Source: a virus | IMG/VR virus record: IMGVR_UViG_3300001450_008740 | Coordinates: 1-25,107 of that record | DNA length: 25,107 bases | Direction: 5' to 3' (one strand) | Part shown: piece by piece, positions 14,903 to 23,296 of the stretch | How positions within the stretch are numbered: the first letter of the stretch is position 1 | Layout: the number at the start of each line of letters is the position of its first letter | Program-made: the position numbers and the translations under genes | Notes under the pieces: model-generated | The model's database searches: none | Told to the model about the DNA's origin: nothing | What the model saw: only the letters and a program-made list of their open reading frames with translations

Positions 14903-15094
14903 CTACTTCTGTTGTTTAATAATGGATAGAATTCTACCAATGTTATCGCGATCACTTGCTAAACTACCAATTTCATCTAGGGAAGTTTCCTCATCTGCAT
15001 ATGATTCTCTTACACTATTACTTATCTCAGTATGAATTGTAGATAAGTAATTTTCCAAAAATATTAAGTCTTTATATTCAATAGTAATGTTCAT
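14903..15094 (-). CDS. Small hypothetical protein (63 aa) between DNA polymerase and uvsX
   Basis: Not recognised. The ATG overlaps the polymerase stop as ATGA and has GAGGGAC upstream. The product is charged and helical ([20 protein letters not shown], then [20 protein letters not shown] and [10 protein letters not shown]), with no signal peptide or membrane segment. It ends 11 nt before the uvsX start. Its coupling to the polymerase suggests a replication accessory or regulatory role, without further evidence. Confidence 0.7.
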   Translation of the reverse strand: MNITIEYKDLIFLENYLSTIHTEISNSVRESYADEETSLDEIGSLASDRDNIGRILSIIKQQK

Positions 15095-17604
15095 GTGAAA
15101 AGTCCCTCTAGTGTTGCTTCTTCTTTAGACTTCCACCCAATTGCAGTAAGAATTGTTTGCAATGGATCCAAAAAACTTGTGGTGAATTGCTTATCATAAT
15201 CAATAAATCTATGTAAGTCAAGTTCTTTAGGAATTTTAGTGGGGAAAGAAATTACCTTATCTCCCCTACCACCACCGATGGGATTTGGTTCCTTTAGGTA
15301 AATAAATTTAATTTTATCTCCCTCTTGTATTTTTTCATATTTATGACAAAGATTAGCTTTCTTTACAAAGAAATTATAAATCAAAGATCCCTTGACTGCA
15401 ATTGGAGTTCCCTTGGAATATATGTTTGATGGAGAAGAATATTTTTCTAGATTTGAAACACTACGAGGAAATGCAATTTCTTCTGGATCAAACTTAAAGA
15501 AATTTGTTTCAAATTCAGATACAAATTTCTGAATAACAGTTTCATCTGTAGTAAGAATTAGGCGAATAACTTCTTTGAGTTTTTCGCGAACGACTGCGGG
15601 AGTTGAACTTCTAGTAGTTTCAATTCCCATGATCTTAAGTTTAGGTTCATCGTATCGAATCCCTTCTGAATCCCAAACATTTAACGCATATCGTTTCTTG
15701 GCGGTCCAAACACCTCTCTCAGAAATAACTTCTCTACCCATTTGCATTTTGTTTTCATAAGCATTCATCATCTTAGCGAGTTCATCGTAATTTTTGTCAA
15801 TAAGAGGTTGGATAATCTTATCTGAACTTTCATCTAAGAAATTAACAATCTTATTTACATCAGTACATTCAGGAAGAAATCGATCAACCAATTTGCTCAG
15901 TCTAACATAAATCGAGTCTGTGTCTGATGCAACAACATAGTCGTAGTTTTCGGTTCCAATTGTATTGTTTAGGAAAACATTCAATTTATCAGCAACCCAA
16001 CGAATACTCAATTGACCCGAAGTGGTGATTGCTTCTGCAACATCAGTTGAATAATACCTAAAATATTGATTACCAATTGCACCATAAGCAGAGTTAAGTT
16101 GAATCTTACGAACCATCTGAAAGTTATTGTACTTGGTAATTTTATTTTCTAGATTCGGTTCACCCGCTTGTTGACGTTTCTGACAATCGATCATTTTCTT
16201 CTTATATGTCTTTCTTTCAGCATACATCTTAGACATCAATTCTGGAAGGAACCCACGAATCTCGCGAGTGTAACATGTACCATTTGCTGCCACTGAATAA
16301 TTTTTATCAGTATGCTTCTTCAACGCTCTTTTAAAATGATCAGATTGTTCACCAAGAGCAGCGTTTGGTGTGATAATAAAATCTTGTGGTTGATTAATTT
16401 TTGTCTCTGGACTAATATTGTATTGCATAATAAGGTGTGGGTATAGACTGTTCAAGTCAAAAGACACAACCCAATCATGCATTCCTGTGATTGGATCCTT
16501 TACATATGCGCCAACATATTGCTCATCTTTTTTCCCGCCCTTCTTGGGAGGAATTACAATATTTTCTTTTCTGAGGTGATGGTAGATAATTTGATCCCAT
16601 GTTCTAACTTGAGAGAAAACATCCTCATAGTTCACCTTGGCAGAATAAGCTAATGCAAGGGCAAGCTCAAGTAATTTCATCTTATCTTCTAACATCTCAA
16701 TCAACTCAACATCACGAACATTATACTCCATAAACTTTTGGAAGTCATTGCGATAAAAATCTCTAATTGTTTCGTATTCACCATAACCGAGTTTGCGTTC
16801 ACCAAGTTCAACAAACGTAATGTGATCTAGTTTATATGATTCTTGATTTTTATATGTAAAAGTTCGATACAAGTCCAAGTAATCTAGAATAGAAACACCA
16901 AGAATCTGGAAAGTCAAATGCTTCTTACTGGATCGTTCAATTTCTTTCTCTCTGATTTTTTTCCATGGAGAAAGTTGTGCTGTCTCAACTGGAGTGAGTA
17001 GTTTGTTCATTCTTTGAACAAGATATGGAATATCAAAAAACTTAATGTTCCAACCAGTTACAATGTCTGGGTGTTCCATTTTCCAAATGTCTAGAAAATC
17101 GGCGAGAAGATCCTCTTCATGTTCATAGTTTCTACAATCAACATTGTCAATGTGAAACTCACCAAGTCCAAGCACATACTTCTTTCCATTAACAGAAAGA
17201 GTGATACCAATAACTTCCTCTTGTGGATCGTCAACTTGAGGAAACCCATGCTCACATTGCGTTTCGATATCGATATGAGCGATGACAATTTTTTCCATGT
17301 CATAGTCAACTTCACCCGAAAATTCATCACCAATATACTGATAAACGTAATCAGTATTACCATATATGTTGAAGTTAGGAATACCTTTGTATTTGTTAAC
17401 AAACTCCCGACATTCTGAAATGTTTCCGGGGTTGATCGACTCTACAAATGTACCTTCCAATGTCTTAAATTCAGTTTCTTTATTTGATGGAACAAATAAA
17501 GTTGGTTGATATTTAACAACTCGCTTTACTGCTATTCCATTTTCAATCGCTCGATAGAGAATACCATCCCCAACGAGTGACACATTAGTATAGAAATTTG
17601 TCAT
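15091..17604 (-). CDS. Family B DNA polymerase (T4 gp43-like)
   Basis: Replicative polymerase with 3'-5' proofreading. Seen: exonuclease motifs IAHIDIETQ (Asp112, Glu114), TGWNIKFFDIPYL (Asp191) and YNVRDVELI (Asp298); polymerase motif A SFDLNSLYPHLIMQYNISPE (Asp383), motif B VRKIQLNSAYGAIGNQYF (498-515) and motif C ASDTDSIYV (Asp561, Asp563). All catalytic residues are present and the first exonuclease pair has the same numbering as T4 gp43. The 837 aa are slightly shorter than T4 (898 aa). The C-terminus (SFLDPLQTILTAIGWKSKEE, then ATLEGLFT) resembles the clamp-binding tail. The ATG lies 2 nt after the stop of the Nmad1-like gene with no clear Shine-Dalgarno, so coupled or regulated translation is likely. 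Confidence 0.96.
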   Translation of the reverse strand: MTNFYTNVSLVGDGILYRAIENGIAVKRVVKYQPTLFVPSNKETEFKTLEGTFVESINPGNISECREFVNKYKGIPNFNIYGNTDYVYQYIGDEFSGEVDYDMEKIVIAHIDIETQCEHGFPQVDDPQEEVIGITLSVNGKKYVLGLGEFHIDNVDCRNYEHEEDLLADFLDIWKMEHPDIVTGWNIKFFDIPYLVQRMNKLLTPVETAQLSPWKKIREKEIERSSKKHLTFQILGVSILDYLDLYRTFTYKNQESYKLDHITFVELGERKLGYGEYETIRDFYRNDFQKFMEYNVRDVELIEMLEDKMKLLELALALAYSAKVNYEDVFSQVRTWDQIIYHHLRKENIVIPPKKGGKKDEQYVGAYVKDPITGMHDWVVSFDLNSLYPHLIMQYNISPETKINQPQDFIITPNAALGEQSDHFKRALKKHTDKNYSVAANGTCYTREIRGFLPELMSKMYAERKTYKKKMIDCQKRQQAGEPNLENKITKYNNFQMVRKIQLNSAYGAIGNQYFRYYSTDVAEAITTSGQLSIRWVADKLNVFLNNTIGTENYDYVVASDTDSIYVRLSKLVDRFLPECTDVNKIVNFLDESSDKIIQPLIDKNYDELAKMMNAYENKMQMGREVISERGVWTAKKRYALNVWDSEGIRYDEPKLKIMGIETTRSSTPAVVREKLKEVIRLILTTDETVIQKFVSEFETNFFKFDPEEIAFPRSVSNLEKYSSPSNIYSKGTPIAVKGSLIYNFFVKKANLCHKYEKIQEGDKIKFIYLKEPNPIGGGRGDKVISFPTKIPKELDLHRFIDYDKQFTTSFLDPLQTILTAIGWKSKEEATLEGLFT

Positions 17605-17606
17605 AT

Positions 17607-18062
17607 TTAAACCGGGTGGTGCATTACCGTGTTGGGTGGAAGATCTTTAGTTTCGTCATCGAAGATTGTAGATGTAGGTCCCGTTGGTAGCTTGATAACT
17701 TTGTGACTTGGTGCTTCATTTGGCGCAAGATCTTGCTCTGATTCTGGATTATCTTTATCTTGAACGTAAGCACCAAGGAGAACCATATAATTAACAACAT
17801 CAATCATAGTGTCATAAAAACTCTCATCCTCAACGTGCATCTTACCAGACTCAAGAAAAGAACTCATCCGACTAATCTTATCAATCACCCGAACAAGAAA
17901 ACCAGTCTCTGTTTGACAGACACCCATAGATTCACATCGTGTAAAATTAGCAAAAGGTTCCTTTCCTCCATTACCAGCATAGTCACGATTTTTAAGACTC
18001 ATGAGATTTCTGGCATCTTCACATACTGATACATGAAATTTAATTAATTCATCACGATTCAT
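17607..18062 (-). CDS. Nmad1 (DUF1599)-like nucleotide-modification-associated protein
   Basis: A 151-aa protein. Seen: residues 1-105 are helical with CEDARNLMSLKNRDYAG, then VRVIDKISRMSSFLESGK (about 57-74) and VEDESFYDTMIDVVNYMVLL (about 77-96). The spacing R-x-x-DK-x-x-R ... DES-x-x-DT-x-x-D-x-x-NY fits the Nmad1/DUF1599 family, an all-alpha domain linked by comparative genomics to phage nucleotide modification and distantly reminiscent of MazG-type pyrophosphohydrolases. The last 45 residues are Pro/Asp-rich and probably disordered. The start ATG overlaps the dUTPase stop (TGATG). Its place between dUTPase and DNA polymerase agrees with a nucleotide-pool function. The family assignment is from memory of the motif and moderately sure; the biochemical activity is unknown. 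Confidence 0.6.
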   Translation of the reverse strand: MNRDELIKFHVSVCEDARNLMSLKNRDYAGNGGKEPFANFTRCESMGVCQTETGFLVRVIDKISRMSSFLESGKMHVEDESFYDTMIDVVNYMVLLGAYVQDKDNPESEQDLAPNEAPSHKVIKLPTGPTSTIFDDETKDLPPNTVMHHPV

Positions 18063-18640
18063 CAGTTTACTCCTGTGCTTCCGAACCCACCGACTCGACT
18101 CGTCTTCTGTGTGGGCATTTCTGGGATTTGTTTAATTTCATATTCCACGTTCTCGATCATTTCGGCTTGTGCAATTCTTTCACCGTGATGAATTCTAACC
18201 GTCTGGTTGCTCGAATTGTACAACATCATATAACACTCATGATAATAATCAGAGTCAATTATACCTTCCCCATTCACCATCATCAATCCCTTTTTCAGAG
18301 AAAGACTTGACCTACTGTGAAGTCGCACAGAGAAACCTTCTGGAATATCAAAGATCAATCCAGTAGGAATCAGAACACGATTCTGCATAGGGATACTAAT
18401 ATAAGAATGTGAATTATCCCCCTGAACAGTAGTAGCATCTGTGGTCATATCATATAGACGCTCCTTGTTCACAGAGTCATATCCACGAACAACCATACCC
18501 GGCTCAAAGTGAGCATACAAGTCGAAGCAGGCAGATTGTTCGGTTCCCCAGATTGGTTGTTTCACACTATCGTGTAGTGGGTAGAAACCCAAAAAATCAG
18601 TCATCATATTTTCACCAAAGTTCCAGTCATTATCAGACAT
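18062..18640 (-). CDS. dut: dUTPase (dUTP diphosphatase, trimeric type)
   Basis: Hydrolyses dUTP to dUMP, protecting DNA from uracil and feeding ThyX. Seen: all five dUTPase motifs in order. These are I ACFDLYA (37-43); II HSRSSLSLKKGL (108-119); III NGEGIIDSDYYHE (123-135, catalytic-type Asp129); IV HHGERIAQAEM (151-161); and V TSRVGGFGSTG (180-190), the flexible C-terminal arm. The 192 aa exceed the usual 150 aa because of about 30 extra N-terminal residues and an insertion at about 53-80. In motif III a usual glycine is replaced by Tyr/His. AAAGGAAT precedes the ATG, and a good promoter lies immediately upstream, so this is the first gene of the replication operon. Confidence 0.9.
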   Translation of the reverse strand: MSDNDWNFGENMMTDFLGFYPLHDSVKQPIWGTEQSACFDLYAHFEPGMVVRGYDSVNKERLYDMTTDATTVQGDNSHSYISIPMQNRVLIPTGLIFDIPEGFSVRLHSRSSLSLKKGLMMVNGEGIIDSDYYHECYMMLYNSSNQTVRIHHGERIAQAEMIENVEYEIKQIPEMPTQKTSRVGGFGSTGVN

Positions 18641-18662
18641 AATATATTCCTTTCACACTAAC

Positions 18663-18690
18663 ATAATAACACCAATACAAAAAATGTCAA
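18663..18690 (-). promoter_or_regulatory. Strong sigma70-type promoter with extended -10, upstream of dut
   Basis: On the minus strand a perfect TTGACA (plus 18685-18690) is followed after 16 bp by TATTAT (plus 18663-18668), preceded by TG one base upstream (extended -10). The -35 begins 2 nt after the stop codon of the 76-aa gene, and the dut start is about 23 nt beyond the -10. This would let host RNA polymerase transcribe the replication operon early, independent of the virion genes upstream. Confidence 0.65.
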
Positions 18691-18691
18691 G

Positions 18692-18922
18692 CTATTTTGC
18701 TGCTAAACCATCATCCTCTGAGGTTGGATCATAAACAATAGTTTTGATGGTTTCTGCGTTTGCCAATAGACCAGTTGCAGTGGCAACCAAAGCATCAATC
18801 AACTGAGTGTCTAGATCAGTTTTAGGTGCGATTTCCTTGAAGTTGTATGCGATGGCTTCAAGCCTCGATTGCATCTTATTGACATCGGCAATAAGAGCGG
18901 CGTAGTGTTGAATGTTAATCAT
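18692..18922 (-). CDS. Small helical protein (76 aa), hypothetical
   Basis: Not recognised. AAGGAAC precedes the ATG. The product is almost wholly helical with hydrophobic heptad-like spacing (YAALIADVNKMQSRLEAIAY and LIDALVATATGLLANAETIK), suggesting a coiled-coil or bundle; it has no signal peptide. It follows the fibre genes on the same strand, so it may be a minor virion or chaperone-like protein, which is a guess from position only. Confidence 0.65.
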   Translation of the reverse strand: MINIQHYAALIADVNKMQSRLEAIAYNFKEIAPKTDLDTQLIDALVATATGLLANAETIKTIVYDPTSEDDGLAAK

Positions 18923-18937
18923 TGTAAGTTCCTTATT

Positions 18938-19399
18938 TTAAAATGTTAGGGTGACAGTTATAGTTATGTTGTCGGTGTCATCAAGATTATTGTCAGTCCA
19001 AAAAGTTCCGGCTGCGGTGTCGCTTGTTGTCATATCAAATCTAGGTCTAGAGGCGGTTCCGTTAATAGAAACCGAGTCTGGTGTAAATACATTACCTCCC
19101 ACAGTAAGTGTGGCGGAGGTCAAATTATTTCCAATATCAGCCTTGGTTTCAAATCCTGAAACACTGTCATCATTATCGGTCCTATATTGAATGATACTAT
19201 TACCACTCAGCCTAAATTGGTTGTTGTTATTAAAAGGAGAAAATTGATCAGCTAGACTACCGCTTTCTGTTCCAGTGCTGTCCTGTTTTCTTCTGTCTAT
19301 CAGGGACACACCACGAGCGATCGCTCTATCAGTTTGGACCTCATAGATGTACTGTGCGGTCGTTGACTGCGTGGGGAAGAATAGCCATTTAGGAGTCAT
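18938..19399 (-). CDS. Beta-rich virion-type protein (153 aa), unknown
   Basis: Not recognised. The ATG overlaps the stop of the preceding fibre gene as ATGA, so translation is coupled. Seen: an aromatic N-terminus (MTPKWLFFPTQSTTAQYIYE), a polar Asn/Ser/Gln-rich middle, and an end rich in Thr/Val/Ile strand patterns (ATLTVGGNVFTPDSVSI, DNITITVTLTF). There is no export signal. Composition and position just after two fibre genes suggest a fibre-associated or head-to-tail virion protein; the function is unproven. Confidence 0.6.
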   Translation of the reverse strand: MTPKWLFFPTQSTTAQYIYEVQTDRAIARGVSLIDRRKQDSTGTESGSLADQFSPFNNNNQFRLSGNSIIQYRTDNDDSVSGFETKADIGNNLTSATLTVGGNVFTPDSVSINGTASRPRFDMTTSDTAAGTFWTDNNLDDTDNITITVTLTF

Positions 19400-20808
19400 G
19401 ATGTTGTAGTATACTCCACACTAAAGATAACATCAGTAGCAGATGAATTACTCGAAGTAACAATACTCATAGTTGCTCCTGCTGAAACAGAAGTATTACC
19501 CAAGGAACTCTGAACTCCGCTCGTAGTGCTCACACTAGCAGCTTTAACTGTGGCGGCTGCATTTTTCAAAGTCGCTGTCACTGTACCAGAACCAGATTTA
19601 ATGAAATAGCCAGTAATTGTTCTTGCTGTCGCTGGTGATGGATCGATAACATATGTTTTATCCGAAGCAGTTTCAATTTGACCTGTGTATGAATCAGTTC
19701 TAGTGGCAGTCACCAACCCAGTTCCATCAGCAAAAGTAATCCCTCTGTTACCTAGTGTTACACCAAGAGCTTGGATAGTTCCGGTTGTAAGTGTTGCAAC
19801 ATCGGGGCGGAAGAATAATCCTTCAGAAGTACTACCACTGTCAGTCTTCAATCCAAGCGAGACTGATCCTGATGCGGAACCCGCAGCAAAAGGAATTCTA
19901 TATTGTGTGCTATCATCCACAGCAGTAACTTGTACATTATTCGCAATAGTCGCTGTTGATGCGGTGCTTGCCGAAAGAGCGACAGTCGCTGTACCTACCA
20001 TGACACCGCTAGAAATCAGAACCGATCCAACCGTGGACGCACCACACGATATACCACTAGACTCTACTAACCCTGCAAACGTGGCTCCTGCTGCTGCGGA
20101 TATACCAGTAAGGATTTTGAAGTCCCCAGCATTCACTTCTAGTTTTCTTTGGTTAACATCAAAGCTAATTTGCTGCGACGAATCATCAACTACAAGTTTT
20201 GTGCTGGAACCACCATCTTCGGGATCACCCAATGATACTTTATTATTACTCTCGACTTTAATTAAAGGCTCATCAGCACCAACTTGAATACCATTAGCAT
20301 TTGCCATCACAGCATTTCCAGTGAGTTGTAGAATACTAAATGTTGCTCCCTTGTCACCCGACACACCACCAATGAAGTGGGTTCTACCAGTTACGTCCAA
20401 TGCACCTGTAATATTAACGTCACCACTGTGGTTGACGATACCACCAAAGGTTGCTCCACCATCAGAGGAGATACCTGCTAGATGAATATGTGGTAATATA
20501 TTCCGTGCAAGAACACTACCAGTCAAACCATCAAACGAACCAACCCCAGTAACTGAACCAGTTAACCCATTAAATGAACATACAACATCAACCACATCAC
20601 CTGTGTTCCCACATACAGAAGAAACACCAATTACATCACCGGTAGCTCCATTGAACGAGTCAACAACGTCACCACCGCTGTGACCATGATCACTATCTGT
20701 TGTAGCTTTATCCCACGCAGAGCCGTTCCATACCCATGACTTAGCTCCTATTTGGTGCGTAGTAACATTGGTAACTAAATCATTTACTGGAAAGTTTATT
20801 GCAACCAT
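19396..20808 (-). CDS. Tail-fibre-like structural protein with repeated NGxTG and GATF motifs
   Basis: A 470-aa protein. Seen: an N-terminus INFPVNDLVTNVTTHQIGAK followed by SWVWNGSAWDK, the F-P...G-x-x-W-x-W-N/D-G-x-x-W opening used by many phage fibre proteins. Then come repeated SFNGATGDV, SFNGLTGSV and SFDGLTGSV units (about 50-100), repeated GISSDGGATFGG-like units (three copies up to about 245), and a long Ser/Thr/Ala/Gly-rich body with short beta strands. This composition fits trimeric beta-structured fibres. The start overlaps the collagen-like gene stop (TAATG). No receptor-binding domain can be identified. Two short cysteine-containing stretches (SSVCGNTG, VVCSFNG) near residues 60-85 are unusual for this protein type. 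Confidence 0.7.
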   Translation of the reverse strand: MVAINFPVNDLVTNVTTHQIGAKSWVWNGSAWDKATTDSDHGHSGGDVVDSFNGATGDVIGVSSVCGNTGDVVDVVCSFNGLTGSVTGVGSFDGLTGSVLARNILPHIHLAGISSDGGATFGGIVNHSGDVNITGALDVTGRTHFIGGVSGDKGATFSILQLTGNAVMANANGIQVGADEPLIKVESNNKVSLGDPEDGGSSTKLVVDDSSQQISFDVNQRKLEVNAGDFKILTGISAAAGATFAGLVESSGISCGASTVGSVLISSGVMVGTATVALSASTASTATIANNVQVTAVDDSTQYRIPFAAGSASGSVSLGLKTDSGSTSEGLFFRPDVATLTTGTIQALGVTLGNRGITFADGTGLVTATRTDSYTGQIETASDKTYVIDPSPATARTITGYFIKSGSGTVTATLKNAAATVKAASVSTTSGVQSSLGNTSVSAGATMSIVTSSNSSATDVIFSVEYTTTS

Positions 20809-21989
20809 TAAATTTCAAACCATTCGTTAGTGTTTCTCATTCGTAAAACTCCACCGCCACTACCTGTATCGAACCAGAGTTCGCCCGTCATGACCTCTTT
20901 ATTTTCCGTAGATGGATCTGTATCAGAAATATACACAGGAGAACTGACCTGAACATCCTTTCCGTGTCTAGCTACATCAATATTTATACCACGGAATTTT
21001 ATGTCACTAACAGAACCAATCAAAAGTCTACCGTCTTTTTTAATTCCAACTGCACCACCACCACCAATAGCGGTGAGTAGGTTATTAATTTCCAACCCAG
21101 ATAAATTAGAAGTTCCTAACTTTGCTACAACTCTTTCTATTGCTTTTTCATCTAAATGTAACTTACCAGTCGAATCTTCATACTTTAATGGAAATTTTAC
21201 TTTTAGTTTTGGTGATTCTCCATCTTGTCCACGCACACCCGGAGATCCTACCGATCCACGTTCTCCCCTATCTCCTTTGGGCCCCTTAGCACCAACATTT
21301 CCTTTGAGACCTTTAAGTCCACGATCACCTTTATCACCCTTTGTGCCATCTTTTCCGGGTAATCCATCGATCCCATCTTTACCATCATTACCGTCAGTAC
21401 CGTCAGCACCATCTTTACCCGGTGATCCATCAACTCCATCAACACCCGGAATACCTTGCGATCCTTCTATGCCCGGTAGCCCGGGTTCACCTTGATCTCC
21501 TTTGGGACCAGGATCGCCCGGTAAACCATTGATACCCTGTGCTCCCTCTGGTCCAGGCTCTCCCTGTGGACCTTGCGGTCCATCTAATCCTTGCGGTCCT
21601 TCTACGCCCTGTTCACCATCATAACCGCGCATACCTTGCGGCCCTTCAGTTCCCATGACACCCGGATCCCCCTTCTGTCCGGGTGGACCGGGTAGACCGG
21701 GCTTTCCTTGAACCTGCTCAACCACCGGTCTAGATTTCTCAATAACCTCTTTGATTACCGGTGTTTGTTTTCTCTGAGGTTTGCTTTCATATACTACTTC
21801 TAGTACTTCTTTTATTGCGCGTTGGGGCCCCTGTAAAAGAAAAATTTCACCGTGATCATTTATAATATGCACTTCACCCAAACCAAACCCTAACGATATT
21901 CTAACGTCGGGTTCAGTCTGATTTATCTGTTCTACGATAGAACCAACTGATAAATTTTCATGTATGTTTTTAGCAACAATGAATTGCAT
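20808..21989 (-). CDS. Collagen-like fibre protein
   Basis: A 393-aa protein. Seen: residues 1-94 form a globular N-terminal domain ending in a charged helix ([15 protein letters not shown]). Residues 95-259 are 55 uninterrupted Gly-X-Y triplets, which form a collagen triple helix. Residues 260-393 are a C-terminal domain with [15 protein letters not shown], a Gly-rich turn [12 protein letters not shown] and [20 protein letters not shown]. There is no signal peptide, so it is cytoplasmic until assembled. Collagen-like stalks are known in phage tail fibres, where they act as trimeric spacers. The start overlaps the glycosyltransferase stop (TAATG) and its own stop overlaps the next fibre gene. 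The triplets are charge-segregated, acidic first then basic. Confidence 0.85.
   Translation of the reverse strand: MQFIVAKNIHENLSVGSIVEQINQTEPDVRISLGFGLGEVHIINDHGEIFLLQGPQRAIKEVLEVVYESKPQRKQTPVIKEVIEKSRPVVEQVQGKPGLPGPPGQKGDPGVMGTEGPQGMRGYDGEQGVEGPQGLDGPQGPQGEPGPEGAQGINGLPGDPGPKGDQGEPGLPGIEGSQGIPGVDGVDGSPGKDGADGTDGNDGKDGIDGLPGKDGTKGDKGDRGLKGLKGNVGAKGPKGDRGERGSVGSPGVRGQDGESPKLKVKFPLKYEDSTGKLHLDEKAIERVVAKLGTSNLSGLEINNLLTAIGGGGAVGIKKDGRLLIGSVSDIKFRGINIDVARHGKDVQVSSPVYISDTDPSTENKEVMTGELWFDTGSGGGVLRMRNTNEWFEI
20981..20988 (-). promoter_or_regulatory. Possible internal late promoter (TATAAATA)
   Basis: A second exact minus-strand TATAAATA lies within the collagen-like gene, about 173 nt before the start of the next fibre gene. 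It coincides with codons for Gly-Ile-Asn-Ile, so chance is possible. If used, it would boost expression of the downstream fibre genes late in infection. Confidence 0.3.
21213..21707 (-). repeat. Gly-X-Y coding repeat, 55 triplets
   Basis: A 495-bp stretch encodes 55 consecutive Gly-X-Y triplets. Triplets near the middle are rich in Asp ([19 protein letters not shown]), and those near the end are rich in Lys/Arg ([16 protein letters not shown]). The DNA has degenerate 9-bp periodicity, which makes copy-number variation likely. Confidence 0.9.
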
Positions 21990-23287
21990 TATCTACTCTT
22001 TACGGTTTTTTTCTTTCCCTTGGGAGAAGCAGTTTTGGTTGACTTTTTTACTCCCCGATTCTTTTTCTTTTCTAGCTTTTCTTCGATGTTGATTTTTTCT
22101 TTCTTGATCTTCTCAAGTTCATGATCAATATTATTCTTGAATTCATCAGAATGAATTGAACTCAAAACTTTTTCATACTCTTCGAAATTTTTAGCTACCC
22201 GATCCCTTGCTTCTCCTTCGGGTACCATATTATCCTCTAGTAACTTTTTACATGCAGAATAACCAACATGAGGCTTTCCGGCATAATATGCAGAAGCAGC
22301 AACTTCATCTAAGACGGACCAAGTATAAACATCTTCCTGAACAAAAAGTATATCATCCTGTGGGTATGGAATTTCAATGGCGTTTTTTGCAAATACATAA
22401 GCAATTGCAGGTCTACCATTCATTCTATTCAGTCTTGCTAGATGATATAGTGGTTCTGCTCTACTAGGTCTAGAAGCATGTGCCAAGAGAAATTTATCTT
22501 GTATTTGTTCGAATGGTTTACCCAGTAATGCATAAGCCATTGCAACTCGAAGTAAAGCAAAGAAGCACTCTTCTGGCCATCCACCCATCTCAGCTCGTTT
22601 CTGGTAGGCTTCTGCTGCCTTTTCCCATTGCTGTGAGTCAAAATAACTCTGAGCAAGGTAGAACTGATACCGAGCATTTTTTGGATCCTCTAGTAGTGCG
22701 TTTTTTAATGTCTCAGCATCACGAGAATATTTTTCCTTTGGGTCAATTCCTACGTTTCTTGCACCTTCAGTTCTTGCTTCGAGATGATATTCACCTCCAA
22801 GTTTACCAATCTTTGGATTTTCCATTCCAACACATTGTGCATATTCATGAAGTATACCTTCATACTTCCATCCACAAGACAATCTAAATATCTGATTTCG
22901 CCACCAACTAAAATCACCACGATGAATAAGCAAAGCATATGAATCTAGATCTAGATTACTAATATCGGGAGTCCCTACGATTTCATCGTCGGCATCAATT
23001 ACCCAAGCAAAATCAGCCCCGCTCTTCTCTGCGTATTGAAGTGATTCAGTTCTAGATCCCATTTTACCATTGTGATCACCAAAGCCTTTCCAGTCAGAGA
23101 GATAAACTTCACCCGGAACATTTAGCTCGTCCATGATTTCTTTAATTTTCTCTGGTGTACCGTCAGTTGATCCGGTATCAGTAATATCATAACGATCGAT
23201 GTAAGGGGCAATTGATTTTAGACATCGTTCAATGACGTGTGTCTCATCTTTTACGATCATGCATAGAGTAATTGTTGGTTTGTTCAT
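21989..23287 (-). CDS. GT-A (family 2) glycosyltransferase with TPR-like region
   Basis: Predicted to transfer a sugar from a nucleotide-sugar donor. Seen: a GT2 N-terminal domain with TITLCMIVKDETHVIERCLK (5-24), DTGSTDGTPEKI (37-48, nucleotide-binding turn) and WVIDADDE (95-102) with a D-A-D metal-binding motif. Residues about 195-305 have TPR-like helix pairs (ARYQFYLAQSYFDSQQWEKA; AEPLYHLARLNRMNG). The last 60 residues are a Lys/Glu-rich coiled coil and a basic tail (KKKNRGVKKSTKTASPKGKK). There is no transmembrane segment, so it is cytoplasmic. AAGGA lies before the ATG. Its stop overlaps the collagen-like gene start and it follows the sugar-nucleotide epimerase gene. It may glycosylate the fibre protein, DNA or cell-surface carbohydrate; the first is favoured by context only. 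Confidence 0.85.
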   Translation of the reverse strand: MNKPTITLCMIVKDETHVIERCLKSIAPYIDRYDITDTGSTDGTPEKIKEIMDELNVPGEVYLSDWKGFGDHNGKMGSRTESLQYAEKSGADFAWVIDADDEIVGTPDISNLDLDSYALLIHRGDFSWWRNQIFRLSCGWKYEGILHEYAQCVGMENPKIGKLGGEYHLEARTEGARNVGIDPKEKYSRDAETLKNALLEDPKNARYQFYLAQSYFDSQQWEKAAEAYQKRAEMGGWPEECFFALLRVAMAYALLGKPFEQIQDKFLLAHASRPSRAEPLYHLARLNRMNGRPAIAYVFAKNAIEIPYPQDDILFVQEDVYTWSVLDEVAASAYYAGKPHVGYSACKKLLEDNMVPEGEARDRVAKNFEEYEKVLSSIHSDEFKNNIDHELEKIKKEKINIEEKLEKKKNRGVKKSTKTASPKGKKKTVKSR

Positions 23288-23296
23288 ATTAAATCC

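Noticed and set aside
19685-20287. 200-aa open frame on the plus strand inside the fibre gene
   Set aside because: It is antisense to a gene with clear RBS coupling and fibre repeats. Its Val/Pro/Ser composition mirrors the Asn/Gly/Thr codons opposite, and it has no upstream ribosome-binding site.
21001-21495. 164-aa Pro/Ser-rich plus-strand frame opposite the collagen repeats
   Set aside because: The reverse complement of Gly-X-Y codons automatically gives Pro-rich reading frames without stops; this is a shadow of the collagen domain.
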